Shown here: piece by piece, positions 18,184-27,582 of the stretch | How the letters are laid out: every line of letters starts with the position of its first letter | How positions within the stretch are numbered: position 1 is the first letter of the stretch | Source of the DNA: Acinetobacter guerrae | Lineage (GTDB): Bacteria > Pseudomonadota > Gammaproteobacteria > Pseudomonadales > Moraxellaceae | DNA: 64,000 nucleotides | Assembly (NCBI RefSeq): GCF_009372255.1 | Contig: NZ_LXGN01000004.1 | Coordinates: 1-64,000 of the forward strand | Direction: 5' to 3' | Notes under the pieces: model-generated | What the model saw: only the letters and a program-made list of their open reading frames with translations | Database searches by the model: none | What the model was told of the DNA's origin: nothing | Program-made: the position numbers and the translations under genes

Positions 18184-19179
18184 TTACCATTTGGCGTAAT
18201 GCTGTTCGAGTAAGGCATATTCACCATCAAGCTGAATGACTTCATCTTGTGCTAACCGAATCTGTCCAGTCACTTTAGCTTGCCACTGACTAAACTGACT
18301 ACCCACCATTCTGAGATTAATATTTTCATAACGTCGCCAACCCGTTTCAACTTCAAGTTGCAACTTTTCATCCAGAGAGCGTATACGCCAGCGATTTTCT
18401 TGTACGCGCTCAAACAAGACATCGCTCAGCGGATAGAGTCTGCCATTGACCCATAGACAGTTTTCATTCCCAAAACTCTCATTGACCCCAGATGCAAGAT
18501 TAATTCCAATACGCTGTCCATGAGCATCCCAAAAATTACAGGACAGCCAAAACCACGCAGTTTCGGGGCGTAAAAATCCACAGGTATCATCTAAAGCAGC
18601 AAAGGTTTTATCATTAAACTCGATGAGTTGATTTTGTTTATTGATAAAATATCCTTCAACGGCCAAAGTCGTTTTCTTTTGGGTATAAGTCCAACCATTA
18701 ATACCATTGGGCGAGCATAAACTTAAAGGTTCAGTTCCAGCGCAAAAAATACGGGCGCTGAGTTTAATCTCACCGTATTTTGTCACACGCACATAGCGCA
18801 CACCATTGGCATGTTGCATTTCAATTTCAAAGGGCGATTTATAAAAATAGCTTTGATTAAACTGCGGCTGTTCATCTACATGTGTCTTACGCGCCAACGG
18901 TTGAATGGCATTCCACTCCATGACTTGTTGAGTCGCATGGTCATAGATATACACAAAGCCATGCCCAACCCAAGCAATATCCGCAATCGCTAGTCCAATA
19001 GAATAATGTTCATGTTGGATGCTACAAAATTTAAATTTCTTGTATTTCAGTTTACGTCGCCAACCCTTTTCTATTTTGCCAAAAGGTGATTGATAAACAT
19101 AACGACTCAAACTAATCGCAGTAGGTATTTCTTTAAAACGACCATAACGTGGTTGACCACTTTCTTGTATTAAATCCAT
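18184..19179 (-). CDS. DUF2804 domain protein
   Basis: A 331-residue soluble protein with no signal peptide and no transmembrane segment, matching the DUF2804 pattern: many Trp and aromatic residues in beta-strand-like stretches (GINGWTYTQKKT, CNFWDAHGQRIGINLASG, WRIRSLDEKLQLEVETGWRR). The shape recalls hydroxyneurosporene synthase/lipocalin-like beta barrels, so a lipid-handling role is conceivable, but the function is unknown. It converges on the metal-dependent hydrolase with a 22-base gap and is not co-transcribed with it. Confidence 0.7.
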   Translation of the reverse strand: MDLIQESGQPRYGRFKEIPTAISLSRYVYQSPFGKIEKGWRRKLKYKKFKFCSIQHEHYSIGLAIADIAWVGHGFVYIYDHATQQVMEWNAIQPLARKTHVDEQPQFNQSYFYKSPFEIEMQHANGVRYVRVTKYGEIKLSARIFCAGTEPLSLCSPNGINGWTYTQKKTTLAVEGYFINKQNQLIEFNDKTFAALDDTCGFLRPETAWFWLSCNFWDAHGQRIGINLASGVNESFGNENCLWVNGRLYPLSDVLFERVQENRWRIRSLDEKLQLEVETGWRRYENINLRMVGSQFSQWQAKVTGQIRLAQDEVIQLDGEYALLEQHYAKW

Positions 19180-19286
19180 TTAACCAATCCATTTAAATCA
19201 GGATGCACGTGCAAATTTTACACAATTTTTACTTATAGATGAAAAACATATCGTTTTTCTGCACGATTATTTTGATATCAGAGTTT

Positions 19287-19799
19287 TTATGCCAATGTGA
19301 GATAGGTATTTTCCCAATGATTCGCAACAAATGAGCCTTGAGTCAAATGAATATAACGTCCATGAATACAATCAATGGCTAAACAATCATCGACATCAAT
19401 CACCCGATCGGTATGTGCTTTTTGCCATTTCTTATCTATATATGCTTTACCTATTTGTTTAGCAAGTGTGGCATCGCTTGCAGCCACCAAAACATAACGA
19501 TGTAATTCACCAAACTCGTGTATGTCATAACCACCCAGATTAATCAAATATAACTTTTGATCCTGCGCAGATGGTGCCGCATGAGATAAATGAACTTGAT
19601 AAGATACGCCTCCTGATTCTAAGCCATTCACTTTCATCCACGCATCAATATGCAATCCTTTTAACTCACCGAACCACGCTTGTTTAAGTTGCGCAGTAAT
19701 TTCATTTAGTGATGATCCGATAGCGAAGACCACATCATGAACTTCAGTATTGGCTCGAGCATGGCGACCACCTAGCATCACAATAAATAAATTTGACAT
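19287..19799 (-). CDS. DUF1543 domain protein
   Basis: A 170-residue soluble protein. The opening LFIVMLGGRHARANTEVHDVVFAIG is diagnostic of DUF1543, and a second, related half (YLINLGGYDIHEFGELHRYVLVAA) suggests an internal duplication of the same fold. No catalytic motif is recognisable and the role is unknown. It lies downstream of trpB on the same strand but behind trpB's terminator. Confidence 0.75.
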   Translation of the reverse strand: MSNLFIVMLGGRHARANTEVHDVVFAIGSSLNEITAQLKQAWFGELKGLHIDAWMKVNGLESGGVSYQVHLSHAAPSAQDQKLYLINLGGYDIHEFGELHRYVLVAASDATLAKQIGKAYIDKKWQKAHTDRVIDVDDCLAIDCIHGRYIHLTQGSFVANHWENTYLTLA

Positions 19800-19817
19800 T
19801 TTTATCCCTTTTTATTT

Positions 19818-19845
19818 AAAAAAAAGGCCACCTTATCGGCAGCCT
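19818..19845 (-). terminator. trpB terminator
   Basis: On the minus strand AGGCTGCC-GATAA-GGTGGCCT (eight pairs, two of them G-T) is followed by eight T, 28 bases after the trpB stop. Confidence 0.75.
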
Positions 19846-19872
19846 AAATCTTGAAAACAAATAAGTTGAAGA

Positions 19873-21117
19873 TTACATTTCAACCATTTCAACGCCATCG
19901 ACACGTGCAACCGTCATCAAGTCTTTATCACCACGACCTGAAACTGTCGCAATAATAATTTGATCTTTCGACATCGTCGGTGCAAGTTTAGTGACATAAG
20001 CCATTGCATGAGAGCTTTCTAATGCAGGAATAATCCCTTCAATTTGGGTCAAATCACGGAAACCCTGTAACGCTTCATCATCGTTGATTGGCACATATTG
20101 CACACGTTGCATATCTTTTAAGAAACTATGCTCTGGTCCCACACCAGGATAATCCAGACCTGCTGAAATACTATGAGTTTCAATAATCTGACCTTGTGCA
20201 TCACTCATCAAATAAGTCCGATTACCATGCAGTACGCCAATATGCCCTGCATTGAGTGGTGCAGAGTGTTTACCTGTTTCGACACCATAACCAGCGGCTT
20301 CAACACCATACATTTTTACATCATAATCATTCAAAAATGGATAGAATAAGCCCATTGCATTCGAACCACCACCCACACAAGCCACCAGAGCATCGGGTAA
20401 ACGACCTGCCTGTTCCTGAATTTGCTGACGTGCTTCACGACCAATAATCGATTGGAAATCACGTACCAGTTGTGGATATGGATGCGGCCCTGCCACTGTT
20501 CCAATCACATAATAGGTGCTGTCAACATTGGTTACCCAGTCACGCATCGCTTCGTTCATGGCATCTTTAAGGGTTTTTGAACCACTTTGCACAGGCACAA
20601 CAGTTGCACCTAATAAACGCATACGATAGACGTTCATCGCCTGACGTTTAACGTCTTCAGCACCCATGTAAACCACACATTCCATGCCCAAACGTGCTGC
20701 AATAGTCGCCGTTGCCACACCATGCTGACCCGCACCTGTTTCAGCAATAATACGCTTTTTACCTGAAAGTTTAGCCAGTAATGCTTGACCAATGGTGTTG
20801 TTCACTTTGTGTGAACCTGTATGGTTCAAGTCTTCACGCTTTAAATAGATCTGCGCCCCGCCCAAGTGTTTCGACCATCGCTGTGCATGATATAGCGGAC
20901 TAGGACGTCCGACATAAAAAGCCAGATCACGGTCGAATTCTGCCAAAAATTGCTCGTCATTTTTCATACGGTTATAGAGGCTTTCTAAATCTTCCAAAGC
21001 CGCCATGAGCGTTTCTGACACAAAACGTCCGCCATGAATACCAAAATGCCCACGAGCATCTGGGTATTGCGTATAGTCAACCATCTGACCGTTTTGACTA
21101 GCGTTTTGCTGATCCAC
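19873..21117 (-). CDS. trpB: tryptophan synthase beta chain
   Basis: TrpB joins indole and serine to tryptophan with pyridoxal phosphate. The protein has 414 residues from a GTG start at 21117, preceded by AAGGAG six bases away; this is better than the internal ATG at 21084. The PLP lysine is K104 in [14 protein letters not shown], and the phosphate loop GGGSNAMG is present. The gene overlaps the end of trpF by 20 bases. A terminator follows, so trpF-trpB is a two-gene unit separate from trpA. Confidence 0.97.
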   Translation of the reverse strand: MDQQNASQNGQMVDYTQYPDARGHFGIHGGRFVSETLMAALEDLESLYNRMKNDEQFLAEFDRDLAFYVGRPSPLYHAQRWSKHLGGAQIYLKREDLNHTGSHKVNNTIGQALLAKLSGKKRIIAETGAGQHGVATATIAARLGMECVVYMGAEDVKRQAMNVYRMRLLGATVVPVQSGSKTLKDAMNEAMRDWVTNVDSTYYVIGTVAGPHPYPQLVRDFQSIIGREARQQIQEQAGRLPDALVACVGGGSNAMGLFYPFLNDYDVKMYGVEAAGYGVETGKHSAPLNAGHIGVLHGNRTYLMSDAQGQIIETHSISAGLDYPGVGPEHSFLKDMQRVQYVPINDDEALQGFRDLTQIEGIIPALESSHAMAYVTKLAPTMSKDQIIIATVSGRGDKDLMTVARVDGVEMVEM

Positions 21118-21742
21118 GTTGGACTCCTTGCATAAATCGTTCTATGAGTTGTTGGTCTTTTATACCTTTGGCAGATTCTACACCGCCACTAACATCTACT
21201 GCATAAGCATGTGTTGTTTGAATTGCTTCCTCGACATTTTCAGGCGTTAAACCACCTGCCAAAATCAGAGGAATATCTATTTGAGGAAACTTAGACCAAT
21301 CAAATTGATGACCCGTTCCCCCTTTAAGTTCTGGATGCCACGCATCCAATAATATTGCACTGGCACCTGCGCGCTGATAACGCTGAATTTCTGCGATCAC
21401 ATCCAGATCAGGTTTAACCTGAATGGCCTTATACCAACGGCGTTTGCATACTCTCGCAATTTCTTGACACTGTTCTGGGGTTTCATCGCCATGCAGTTGT
21501 ATGACATCCAATGCGACCCGATCAAGTGTGGTCTGTATTTCCGCTGCACTGGCATTGACAAATAAACCCACCACTTGAACATACGGTGGAATATTTTCGA
21601 TGAGTTGCTGTGCCAGCGTTGGGCTTACATGACGTGGACTTGGTGGAAAAAACACAAAGCCTATGGCATCAGCACCCGCTTGAACCACAGATAAAATATC
21701 TTGAGAACGGGTAATACCGCAAATTTTTGCGCGCGTTCGCAT
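21098..21742 (-). CDS. trpF: phosphoribosylanthranilate isomerase
   Basis: TrpF isomerises phosphoribosyl-anthranilate in tryptophan synthesis. The 214-residue TIM barrel starts with the family hallmark [15 protein letters not shown] (catalytic Cys) and ends with the aspartate in [11 protein letters not shown] choose the ATG at 21742. An in-frame ATG at 21778 would add 12 residues not seen in the family and lacks a ribosome-binding site. It overlaps trpB by 20 bases, suggesting coupled translation. Confidence 0.94.
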   Translation of the reverse strand: MRTRAKICGITRSQDILSVVQAGADAIGFVFFPPSPRHVSPTLAQQLIENIPPYVQVVGLFVNASAAEIQTTLDRVALDVIQLHGDETPEQCQEIARVCKRRWYKAIQVKPDLDVIAEIQRYQRAGASAILLDAWHPELKGGTGHQFDWSKFPQIDIPLILAGGLTPENVEEAIQTTHAYAVDVSGGVESAKGIKDQQLIERFMQGVQRGSAKR

Positions 21743-21900
21743 AAGGATAAGGCTCTTGGTTGCCTGATCTATAGCCATCTATAAATCATAAAAAGAAAGC
21801 TATTGTAATGCAATTCCGACCCGTTGCGTGAAAACTTAGCGTGAATAGATCGTATTCAGATTGTTTAATTCACAGCCAGACTTTATACTTCGCCCAAATG

Positions 21901-22089
21901 GCAACAAGTCAAAGCAATCGCCATAGGGAAGCTGGTGAAACTCCAGCACTGCCCCCGCAACGGTAACAATGTAAAGTATATTTTTTAAGCTAATTTTAGT
22001 TTAACACCACTGCATGCTGACATGTGGGAAGGTGAATATATGAATATCAACATTGGTATAACATTGAAGTCCGGAGACCTGCTTGTTGC
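21901..22089 (+). ncRNA. cobalamin riboswitch
   Basis: The class-defining B12 box GCCCCCGCAACGGTAA and the preceding GGGAAGCTGGTGAAACTCC core are present at 21926-21966. The P1 stem closes the element: GCAACAAG (21901-21908) pairs with CTTGTTGC (22082-22089). GAAGTCCGGAGACCTGC near the end is the usual closing segment. It lies directly upstream of btuB and should turn the receptor off when adenosylcobalamin is plentiful. Confidence 0.95.
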
Positions 22090-22136
22090 ATCCTTTAACT
22101 CAATCATTCACGTGGGGTGAATGTATGGAGCATATC

Positions 22137-24005
22137 ATGTCTATTTCTTTACAGCCTACGCGTTTAGTGGCTGCTATCGCGGTTGCGATGGGGTTTTCAT
22201 CTGTTGCATTTGCCGATGAATCAACGAATGCCACCAAACTTGACCCAATTGTCGTCACTGCATCTAAAAGTGCAGAGAAAGTGAGTGAAGTCCCTGCGCG
22301 TATTTCCATCATTGAACCTCAAATACTCGAACAATCACCAATTGCAGAACTCCCTCATTTATTAATGAGTGAAGCCGCCATCAATATGGTTCAAAGTGGT
22401 GGTTATGGGCAGGTTTCCTCTATTTTCCTACGTGGTACAAATTCCAATCATACGTTGGTACTTCGTGACGGTGTCCGTTTAAATACCGCCACAACAGGTG
22501 CAGCGTCTCTTGCATTTATTGATACCACTGACCTTAAACAAATTGAAGTATTAAAAGGCCCAGCGTCTGTTTTATATGGTACAGATGCAATTGGAGGCGT
22601 CGTTCAACTCATTTCAAAAACACCTGAAAAAAACTCAGCCTTTGTAACAGGCGAGTATGGCGAACATAATACTTACAAATCTATTCTGGGTGCTGATGTG
22701 GCAGAAAACGGATTTTATGCACAAGTTCGTGGACAGCGTTTAGAAACTGATGGAACACAGGTCACCGATTTTAAAAATACTGATGTCAAATCTGCAGGTT
22801 ATGACCAAAAAGGATTTAGCACCAAAATTGGGGTGGAAAAGGAAAATTATGCGTTCTCTGCAGACTATAATCAAAATCAGGGAACATCAGGCTATATCGA
22901 CTGTGCGACTTATGATGCAAGTTATAATTGCACAGGGTTAAAAAATCTTTCACAAGATTTTAAAAATGAAATCATTAATTTAAAGGGACGTTTAAACTTA
23001 AATGAGGCATTCTCATTGAATGCTCGTTTGTCTCAATTTAAAGATGATATCGATCAAAACAACCCAAATTATGATGATTCCTATGATTTTATTCATAGTA
23101 AAACGCAAGAAGCAGAACTCTACGGTAAATGGCAATTTGCGCCACATCAAAACGTATTATTCGGTGCAACTCACCAAACCATTAAAGGAGATATTCTTTC
23201 CTTTGCAACCCCTTATGATGGTGATGTTGACTCTACAGGCTATTACATTCAGCATCAGTACAGCCAACCAGGGTTAAATACCCAAGTAGGTTTACGTGTT
23301 GAAGATAATCAAAAATATGGAACGCATACGGTTGGACAAGCTGCCATTCGTTATCAACCTCTGCCTTTAACTAGCGTCTATGCAAATATTGGCACTGCAT
23401 TCCGTTCTCCTACTCTCAATGAACTTTACAGTGCTTATGGCAATCCTGATTTAAAACCAGAAGAAAGTATTTCTTATGAAATCGGTTTGGATCAAAAACT
23501 TAATTACGGTTTAAGTACGGGCCTTTCACTTTACAAAACTAAAGTAGATGATCTGATCGACTACGACGGCGCAAATGGCTATAAATTTGGTAACGTCAGT
23601 GAAGCATCATTTGAAGGGGGTGAAGCATATATCTCATGGCAACATGACATATTCTTTAGCAAGCTCGGATATAACTATGTAAAAGCAACAAATGAAGTTA
23701 CGGATAAAGAACTTAACCGCAGACCTCGTCAAAGTTTGACATTTACAGCTGGCTTGCGCGATGAAAATTATGGCGTGAGTGGTTCTCTTTCATCCAAATC
23801 AAGTGCTAAAGACTATCAACAAGACACTCCTGGCTATGTTACGTTGGACTTAAATGCCTACTGGAATATTAACCAGAATATTAAGGTATTTACCAACATT
23901 GAAAATGTAGGCGATGTTAATTATAAAACAGCATCATACGGCGGTGGATATTACTACATCAATGGCGGGCGCCTTGCTTCAGCAGGGGTAACTCTCTCCT
24001 ACTAA
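22137..24005 (+). CDS. btuB: TonB-dependent vitamin B12 receptor
   Basis: Outer-membrane transporter that brings cobalamin into the periplasm with TonB energy. The protein has 622 residues from the ATG at 22137, which follows GGAG by six bases; earlier in-frame starts at 22083 and 22125 overlap or abut the riboswitch. It has a signal peptide to about SSVAFA, TonB box DPIVVTASK, plug domain (SIFLRGTNSNHTLVLRDGVRLN, VLKGPASVLYGTDAIGGVV), and a beta barrel ending in the aromatic residue of GVTLSY. Control by the riboswitch just upstream makes the substrate assignment secure. A terminator separates it from the adenosyltransferase. Confidence 0.95.
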   Translation: MSISLQPTRLVAAIAVAMGFSSVAFADESTNATKLDPIVVTASKSAEKVSEVPARISIIEPQILEQSPIAELPHLLMSEAAINMVQSGGYGQVSSIFLRGTNSNHTLVLRDGVRLNTATTGAASLAFIDTTDLKQIEVLKGPASVLYGTDAIGGVVQLISKTPEKNSAFVTGEYGEHNTYKSILGADVAENGFYAQVRGQRLETDGTQVTDFKNTDVKSAGYDQKGFSTKIGVEKENYAFSADYNQNQGTSGYIDCATYDASYNCTGLKNLSQDFKNEIINLKGRLNLNEAFSLNARLSQFKDDIDQNNPNYDDSYDFIHSKTQEAELYGKWQFAPHQNVLFGATHQTIKGDILSFATPYDGDVDSTGYYIQHQYSQPGLNTQVGLRVEDNQKYGTHTVGQAAIRYQPLPLTSVYANIGTAFRSPTLNELYSAYGNPDLKPEESISYEIGLDQKLNYGLSTGLSLYKTKVDDLIDYDGANGYKFGNVSEASFEGGEAYISWQHDIFFSKLGYNYVKATNEVTDKELNRRPRQSLTFTAGLRDENYGVSGSLSSKSSAKDYQQDTPGYVTLDLNAYWNINQNIKVFTNIENVGDVNYKTASYGGGYYYINGGRLASAGVTLSY

Positions 24006-24046
24006 GCAAAAAACCAATAAAAATATTTTAAACAGCGCAGTTTAGG

Positions 24047-24078
24047 GATAATGTTATGACCGACATTATCCTTTTTTA
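24047..24078 (+). terminator. terminator between btuB and the adenosyltransferase gene
   Basis: GGATAATGT-TATGACCG-ACATTATCC followed by six T, 40 bases after btuB. It should limit read-through into the next gene. Confidence 0.85.
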
Positions 24079-24099
24079 AATGCTTCTAAAGGAAAATTT

Positions 24100-24678
24100 A
24101 TGGGACACCGTTTGAGTAAAATTTACACACGTACAGGCGATGCGGGTACGACTGGTTTAGGTGATGGTTCTCGTGTTGCCAAAGATGATTTACGCATTGC
24201 AGCGCTCGGTGACGTCGATGAACTCAATGCTATTTTAGGTGTTTTAAGAGCACAGATAGCAAATTCCGACTCTACCGAAAAAGCAAAATGGGAAAAACAT
24301 TTAAGTCTGATTCAACACTGGTTATTCGATTTGGGCGGTGAAGTTTGTATTCCTAATTACAACTTACTGCAAAGTACCAGTATTCAATATTTAGAAGATA
24401 GTATTGACCAAATGAATGAGCAGCTTCCAATGCTCAAAGAGTTCATTTTACCATCAGGTAGTTTGGCGTGTAGTTATGCGCATCAAGCTCGGGCTGTTTG
24501 TCGCCGTGCAGAACGCAGTTTAATTGCGGTACAACAACGTGATCAAAATATCCAAACCACGTCATTACAATTATTGAATCGTTTATCGGATTGGTTATTT
24601 GTAGCTTCTCGAACTTTACAGCGCGAAAGTGGTGGTTCAGAAGTACTTTGGCAACGTAATATTAATGACACGATTTAA
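24100..24678 (+). CDS. cob(I)yrinic acid a,c-diamide adenosyltransferase (PduO type)
   Basis: Transfers the adenosyl group of ATP to cob(I)alamin, making coenzyme B12. The 192-residue protein has the PduO/ATR opening KIYTRTGDAGTTGLGDGSRV (ATP binding) and, further on, the conserved RAVCRRAERS and NRLSDWLFVASR. AAAGGAAAA precedes the ATG at 24100. It follows btuB on the same strand, tying B12 import to activation, although a terminator lies between, so its expression may rely on read-through or a promoter within the 94-base gap. Confidence 0.93.
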   Translation: MGHRLSKIYTRTGDAGTTGLGDGSRVAKDDLRIAALGDVDELNAILGVLRAQIANSDSTEKAKWEKHLSLIQHWLFDLGGEVCIPNYNLLQSTSIQYLEDSIDQMNEQLPMLKEFILPSGSLACSYAHQARAVCRRAERSLIAVQQRDQNIQTTSLQLLNRLSDWLFVASRTLQRESGGSEVLWQRNINDTI

Positions 24679-24718
24679 ATCTTGATCTAAATCCTTGCTA
24701 TTTTCAGACAGGTAAAAC

Positions 24719-25429
24719 ATGCAAATTATTGGTCATCGTGGCGCACGTGGCGAAGCGCCTGAAAATACAATTGGTGGTTTTCAGTATTTAAGAGACTTGG
24801 GCATTCGTGCTGTAGAATTTGACATTCGCCAACTCAGCAATGATCAACTCGTGATTATTCATGATGATAATTTTTTGCGAACTACAGGTATTTCTGGTTC
24901 GGTATATGAGCAAGAGCTTGATTTACAAAAATTTGACCATCGTAAAAACTGGCAGAATTGGCCTCAAGCTGAATACACGCCAACTCTTGAACAAGTTTTA
25001 ACATTGTTACACGATTTTGATCATATCGAAGTTGAAGTCAAAGCGGTCAACACTCAAGTAGATGCTGAAAAACTCACTCAAAGCTTAACTCAATATTTAC
25101 AAGGCTTTGAGCAACAAGTCACCATCACCAGTTTTGATGAAAAAATTCTGCATTCTCTACAACAACAAAACAGCAAATTTAAACGCGGTTTTTTGATTGA
25201 AGAAGATATAAAGGCTCAAGCCATTGAAATAGCTCAAAAGCTAGGGTGCTGTCATATTGGCTGGATGGATCAATTGGCAACACATGAAATGCTAAAACTT
25301 TCGCAGCAAGCACAGTTAAATATCAGTGTTTGGACAGTCAATAATGTAGAACGTGCCAACCAACTCAGAGATGAAGGTGTACAAGGTTTAATTACAGATT
25401 ATCCTAAGTTAATGTTAGAACAGCTTTAA
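24719..25429 (+). CDS. glycerophosphodiester phosphodiesterase
   Basis: A 236-residue cytosolic enzyme (no signal peptide) that splits glycerophosphodiesters from phospholipid turnover to glycerol-3-phosphate and an alcohol. The GDPD signature GHRGARGEAPENT with the catalytic His is at the N-terminus. Metal ligands follow in VEFDIRQ and IIHDDN, and the EVEVK and SVWTVNN motifs complete the barrel. Size and location resemble UgpQ rather than periplasmic GlpQ. It lies 40 bases after the adenosyltransferase, same strand, functionally unrelated. Confidence 0.93.
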   Translation: MQIIGHRGARGEAPENTIGGFQYLRDLGIRAVEFDIRQLSNDQLVIIHDDNFLRTTGISGSVYEQELDLQKFDHRKNWQNWPQAEYTPTLEQVLTLLHDFDHIEVEVKAVNTQVDAEKLTQSLTQYLQGFEQQVTITSFDEKILHSLQQQNSKFKRGFLIEEDIKAQAIEIAQKLGCCHIGWMDQLATHEMLKLSQQAQLNISVWTVNNVERANQLRDEGVQGLITDYPKLMLEQL

Positions 25430-25581
25430 GATATAATGCACATATAAATACAATACAAAATCATAAGATGCTCAGCCAATCAAAACTCATACTATGGCTT
25501 TGAATGGCTGAAAAAAACAAAATTTTAATCATTGGACAAAAGCCAGACGATATATGCATCATTTATCCAACATCGATTTAA

Positions 25582-26079
25582 CTATTTTTTCTGCGCTTGT
25601 AATAAAATTTGTCCGTTTTGATCCAATAACAGGATTGCATTGCCCTGTAGTTTAAAGCGCTTAACACGCTGAAAGGCATCAATCAATTCAGCTTCTTGCG
25701 CCAATGCACCATCACAACTTTGATGACCAGCACGAATATCCATATCTAACTGTTGCAAAGCAAAGTTATAAGTATAGCGACCATAAATTGCATTACAGCC
25801 TGTACTTCCCTGTACGGTCTGTGATGTCGAATTCAACGTTAAAAAAGGCGTCTGACTAAAAAATTTGGCACGTTTTTGTTGAACAGACGTAATCTGCCAA
25901 GTCACATCCTGTATGCCATCACTACTTTTTCTTGTAGGCTGTGGCAATGCTTGTGGATGGTTATGAACATTTGAAGAACGTTTAACATTATTTTTTTGTA
26001 CTGGTGTTGTTGTACTTTGACATGCTGCCAAACTCAAAACCACACTAAAAAACACTAAGTTGCGTAAAAAATTTCTCAC
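25582..26079 (-). CDS. META-domain (HslJ-like) lipoprotein
   Basis: A lipoprotein of about 165 residues. I choose the GTG at 26079: it gives a standard signal (RNFLRN, then LVFFSVVLSLAAC, lipidated Cys20) and follows AGG by six bases. Longer in-frame starts up to 26184 give no signal at the N-terminus. The mature part contains one META domain (WQITSVQ, GSTGCNAIYGRYTY), as in HslJ, linked in other bacteria to novobiocin or envelope stress. The biochemical role is unknown. It is divergent from the desaturase gene, and the operator-like palindrome lies in the gap. Confidence 0.8.
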   Translation of the reverse strand: MRNFLRNLVFFSVVLSLAACQSTTTPVQKNNVKRSSNVHNHPQALPQPTRKSSDGIQDVTWQITSVQQKRAKFFSQTPFLTLNSTSQTVQGSTGCNAIYGRYTYNFALQQLDMDIRAGHQSCDGALAQEAELIDAFQRVKRFKLQGNAILLLDQNGQILLQAQKK

Positions 26080-26204
26080 AAAATGCCTACCCTTTTCATT
26101 GCATCGTTTATCTTTCATAAACATGATGGATCTTGCGATAAAATCAATAAACACATTGTTGAATTCTGTTACTGTTTTGCTCAATACACTTGTACAATAT
26201 TGCT

Positions 26205-26240
26205 AGTGAACATGTGTTCGCTCATGTTAATATGTTCACT
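26205..26240. promoter_or_regulatory. operator-like palindromes upstream of the desaturase gene
   Basis: AGTGAACAT (26205-26213) and ATGTTCACT (26232-26240) are a perfect nine-base inverted repeat. Inside, AGTGAAC-ATGT-GTTCGCT (26205-26222) is itself an 18-base near-palindrome. The AGTGAAC half-site is reminiscent, from memory, of the DesT site that controls desaturase genes in Pseudomonas. Binding protein not in this window. Confidence 0.6.
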
Positions 26241-26322
26241 TCATAGCCCGTCATTTTAGTTATAATTTCAGGGTCAGATAGTATTATTTTAACCTTTGAC
26301 AAAAAGGTTTCCAGGAGCGCTG

Positions 26323-27498
26323 ATGGAGATGAATACTCCCGCAACTCAAGCCCCAATCAACTGGATTGCAATTTTTGCTTTAGTTTTTTTACCGATTGTC
26401 GCGGTTATTGCGATCCCACTTTATGCATACCACCATGATTTTAGTTTAGCATCATGGATCAGCATGTTTGTGTTATTAGGTATAAGCAGTCTAGGTATTA
26501 CAGCTGGTTATCATCGCCTATGGGCACATCGTGCCTATGAAGCGACTCTACCTCTCAAAATTATCCTGATGATTATGGGAACTTTTGCGGTTCAAAACAG
26601 TATCCTTTTCTGGGCTTCTGGACATCGTACCCATCATCGCCATGTAGATGATATAGAGAAAGATCCATACTCCATCAAAAAAGGCTTCTGGTACGCGCAT
26701 CTAGGTTGGATGTTACGTGATTATCCAGCAGCAGAACCTAATTTTAAAAATGCACCTGATTTATTAAATGATAAATTAGTGATGTTTCAACATAAATATT
26801 ACGTTCCACTGGTTATCGCCGTTCATGCCGTGATTCTGGGCGCAGTTGGCTGGGCTGTCGGTGATGTTTGGGGTGTAATGTTATTAGGCGGCTTGGTTCG
26901 TTTGATTTTGAGCCATCATGTGACCTTCTTTATTAACTCACTTTGTCATATGTGGGGCAAACGTCCTTATACTGACGAAAATACAGCACGTGACAATTTC
27001 TGGCTTGCGATTGCCACATGGGGTGAGGGTTATCATAACTACCATCACATCTTCCAATACGATTACCGTAATGGCGTGAAATGGTGGCAATATGATCCAA
27101 CTAAATGGTTGATCTGGTCATGTTCAAAACTGGGACTAGCCAAAAACTTGCGCCGCATACCAAGCTTTAACATTCAAAAAGCTGAGTTAGCGATGCGATT
27201 TAAATACGCAGAACAGGATTTGGCAATCTATGGTCATGATGTCAACAACGATCTTGCTCAGATGAAACAACGTATTGCGCAAGAATACGAAGCATTTACC
27301 CTTACACTTAATGATTGGGCAAAGCTTAAAGAGCAGGAACTACAAGCCAAAAAGGCAGCCATGGCAGAAAAAATCCATCAAATGGATCATAAGCTTAAAG
27401 TCGATTTTCAACTGCTTGAACATCGCCTGAGTCATCATCGTGAGTGTTTAGAAACCCTGATGCGCAATGTCAAAAAACGCAACCCTGTTTCTGAATAA
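26323..27498 (+). CDS. delta-9-type acyl fatty acid desaturase
   Basis: Integral-membrane di-iron desaturase that introduces a double bond into acyl chains. The protein has 391 residues from the ATG at 26323, which follows AGGAG by five bases. The three histidine boxes are complete: HRLWAH, HRTHHRH and GYHNYHH, with four hydrophobic stretches between them. After the catalytic part (to about residue 280) comes an unusual charged coiled-coil tail of roughly 110 residues (EFTLT...KLKEQELQAKKAAMAEK). Electron donor and substrate (acyl-CoA or phospholipid) are not determined. The upstream palindrome suggests control by a TetR-type fatty acid sensor. Confidence 0.92.
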   Translation: MEMNTPATQAPINWIAIFALVFLPIVAVIAIPLYAYHHDFSLASWISMFVLLGISSLGITAGYHRLWAHRAYEATLPLKIILMIMGTFAVQNSILFWASGHRTHHRHVDDIEKDPYSIKKGFWYAHLGWMLRDYPAAEPNFKNAPDLLNDKLVMFQHKYYVPLVIAVHAVILGAVGWAVGDVWGVMLLGGLVRLILSHHVTFFINSLCHMWGKRPYTDENTARDNFWLAIATWGEGYHNYHHIFQYDYRNGVKWWQYDPTKWLIWSCSKLGLAKNLRRIPSFNIQKAELAMRFKYAEQDLAIYGHDVNNDLAQMKQRIAQEYEAFTLTLNDWAKLKEQELQAKKAAMAEKIHQMDHKLKVDFQLLEHRLSHHRECLETLMRNVKKRNPVSE

Positions 27499-27522
27499 TT
27501 GATAATATTTTGATTTCACCAT

Positions 27523-27556
27523 TAAAAAAGCCAATCTAAAATAGATTGGCTTTTTT
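27523..27556. terminator. bidirectional terminator between desaturase and relA
   Basis: AAAAAGCCAATCTA-AAA-TAGATTGGCTTTTTTA: perfect stem with an A-run on one side and a T-run on the other, placed between convergent genes. Confidence 0.9.
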
Positions 27557-27582
27557 ATATGACTTCTTTTAATACCGCTGAA

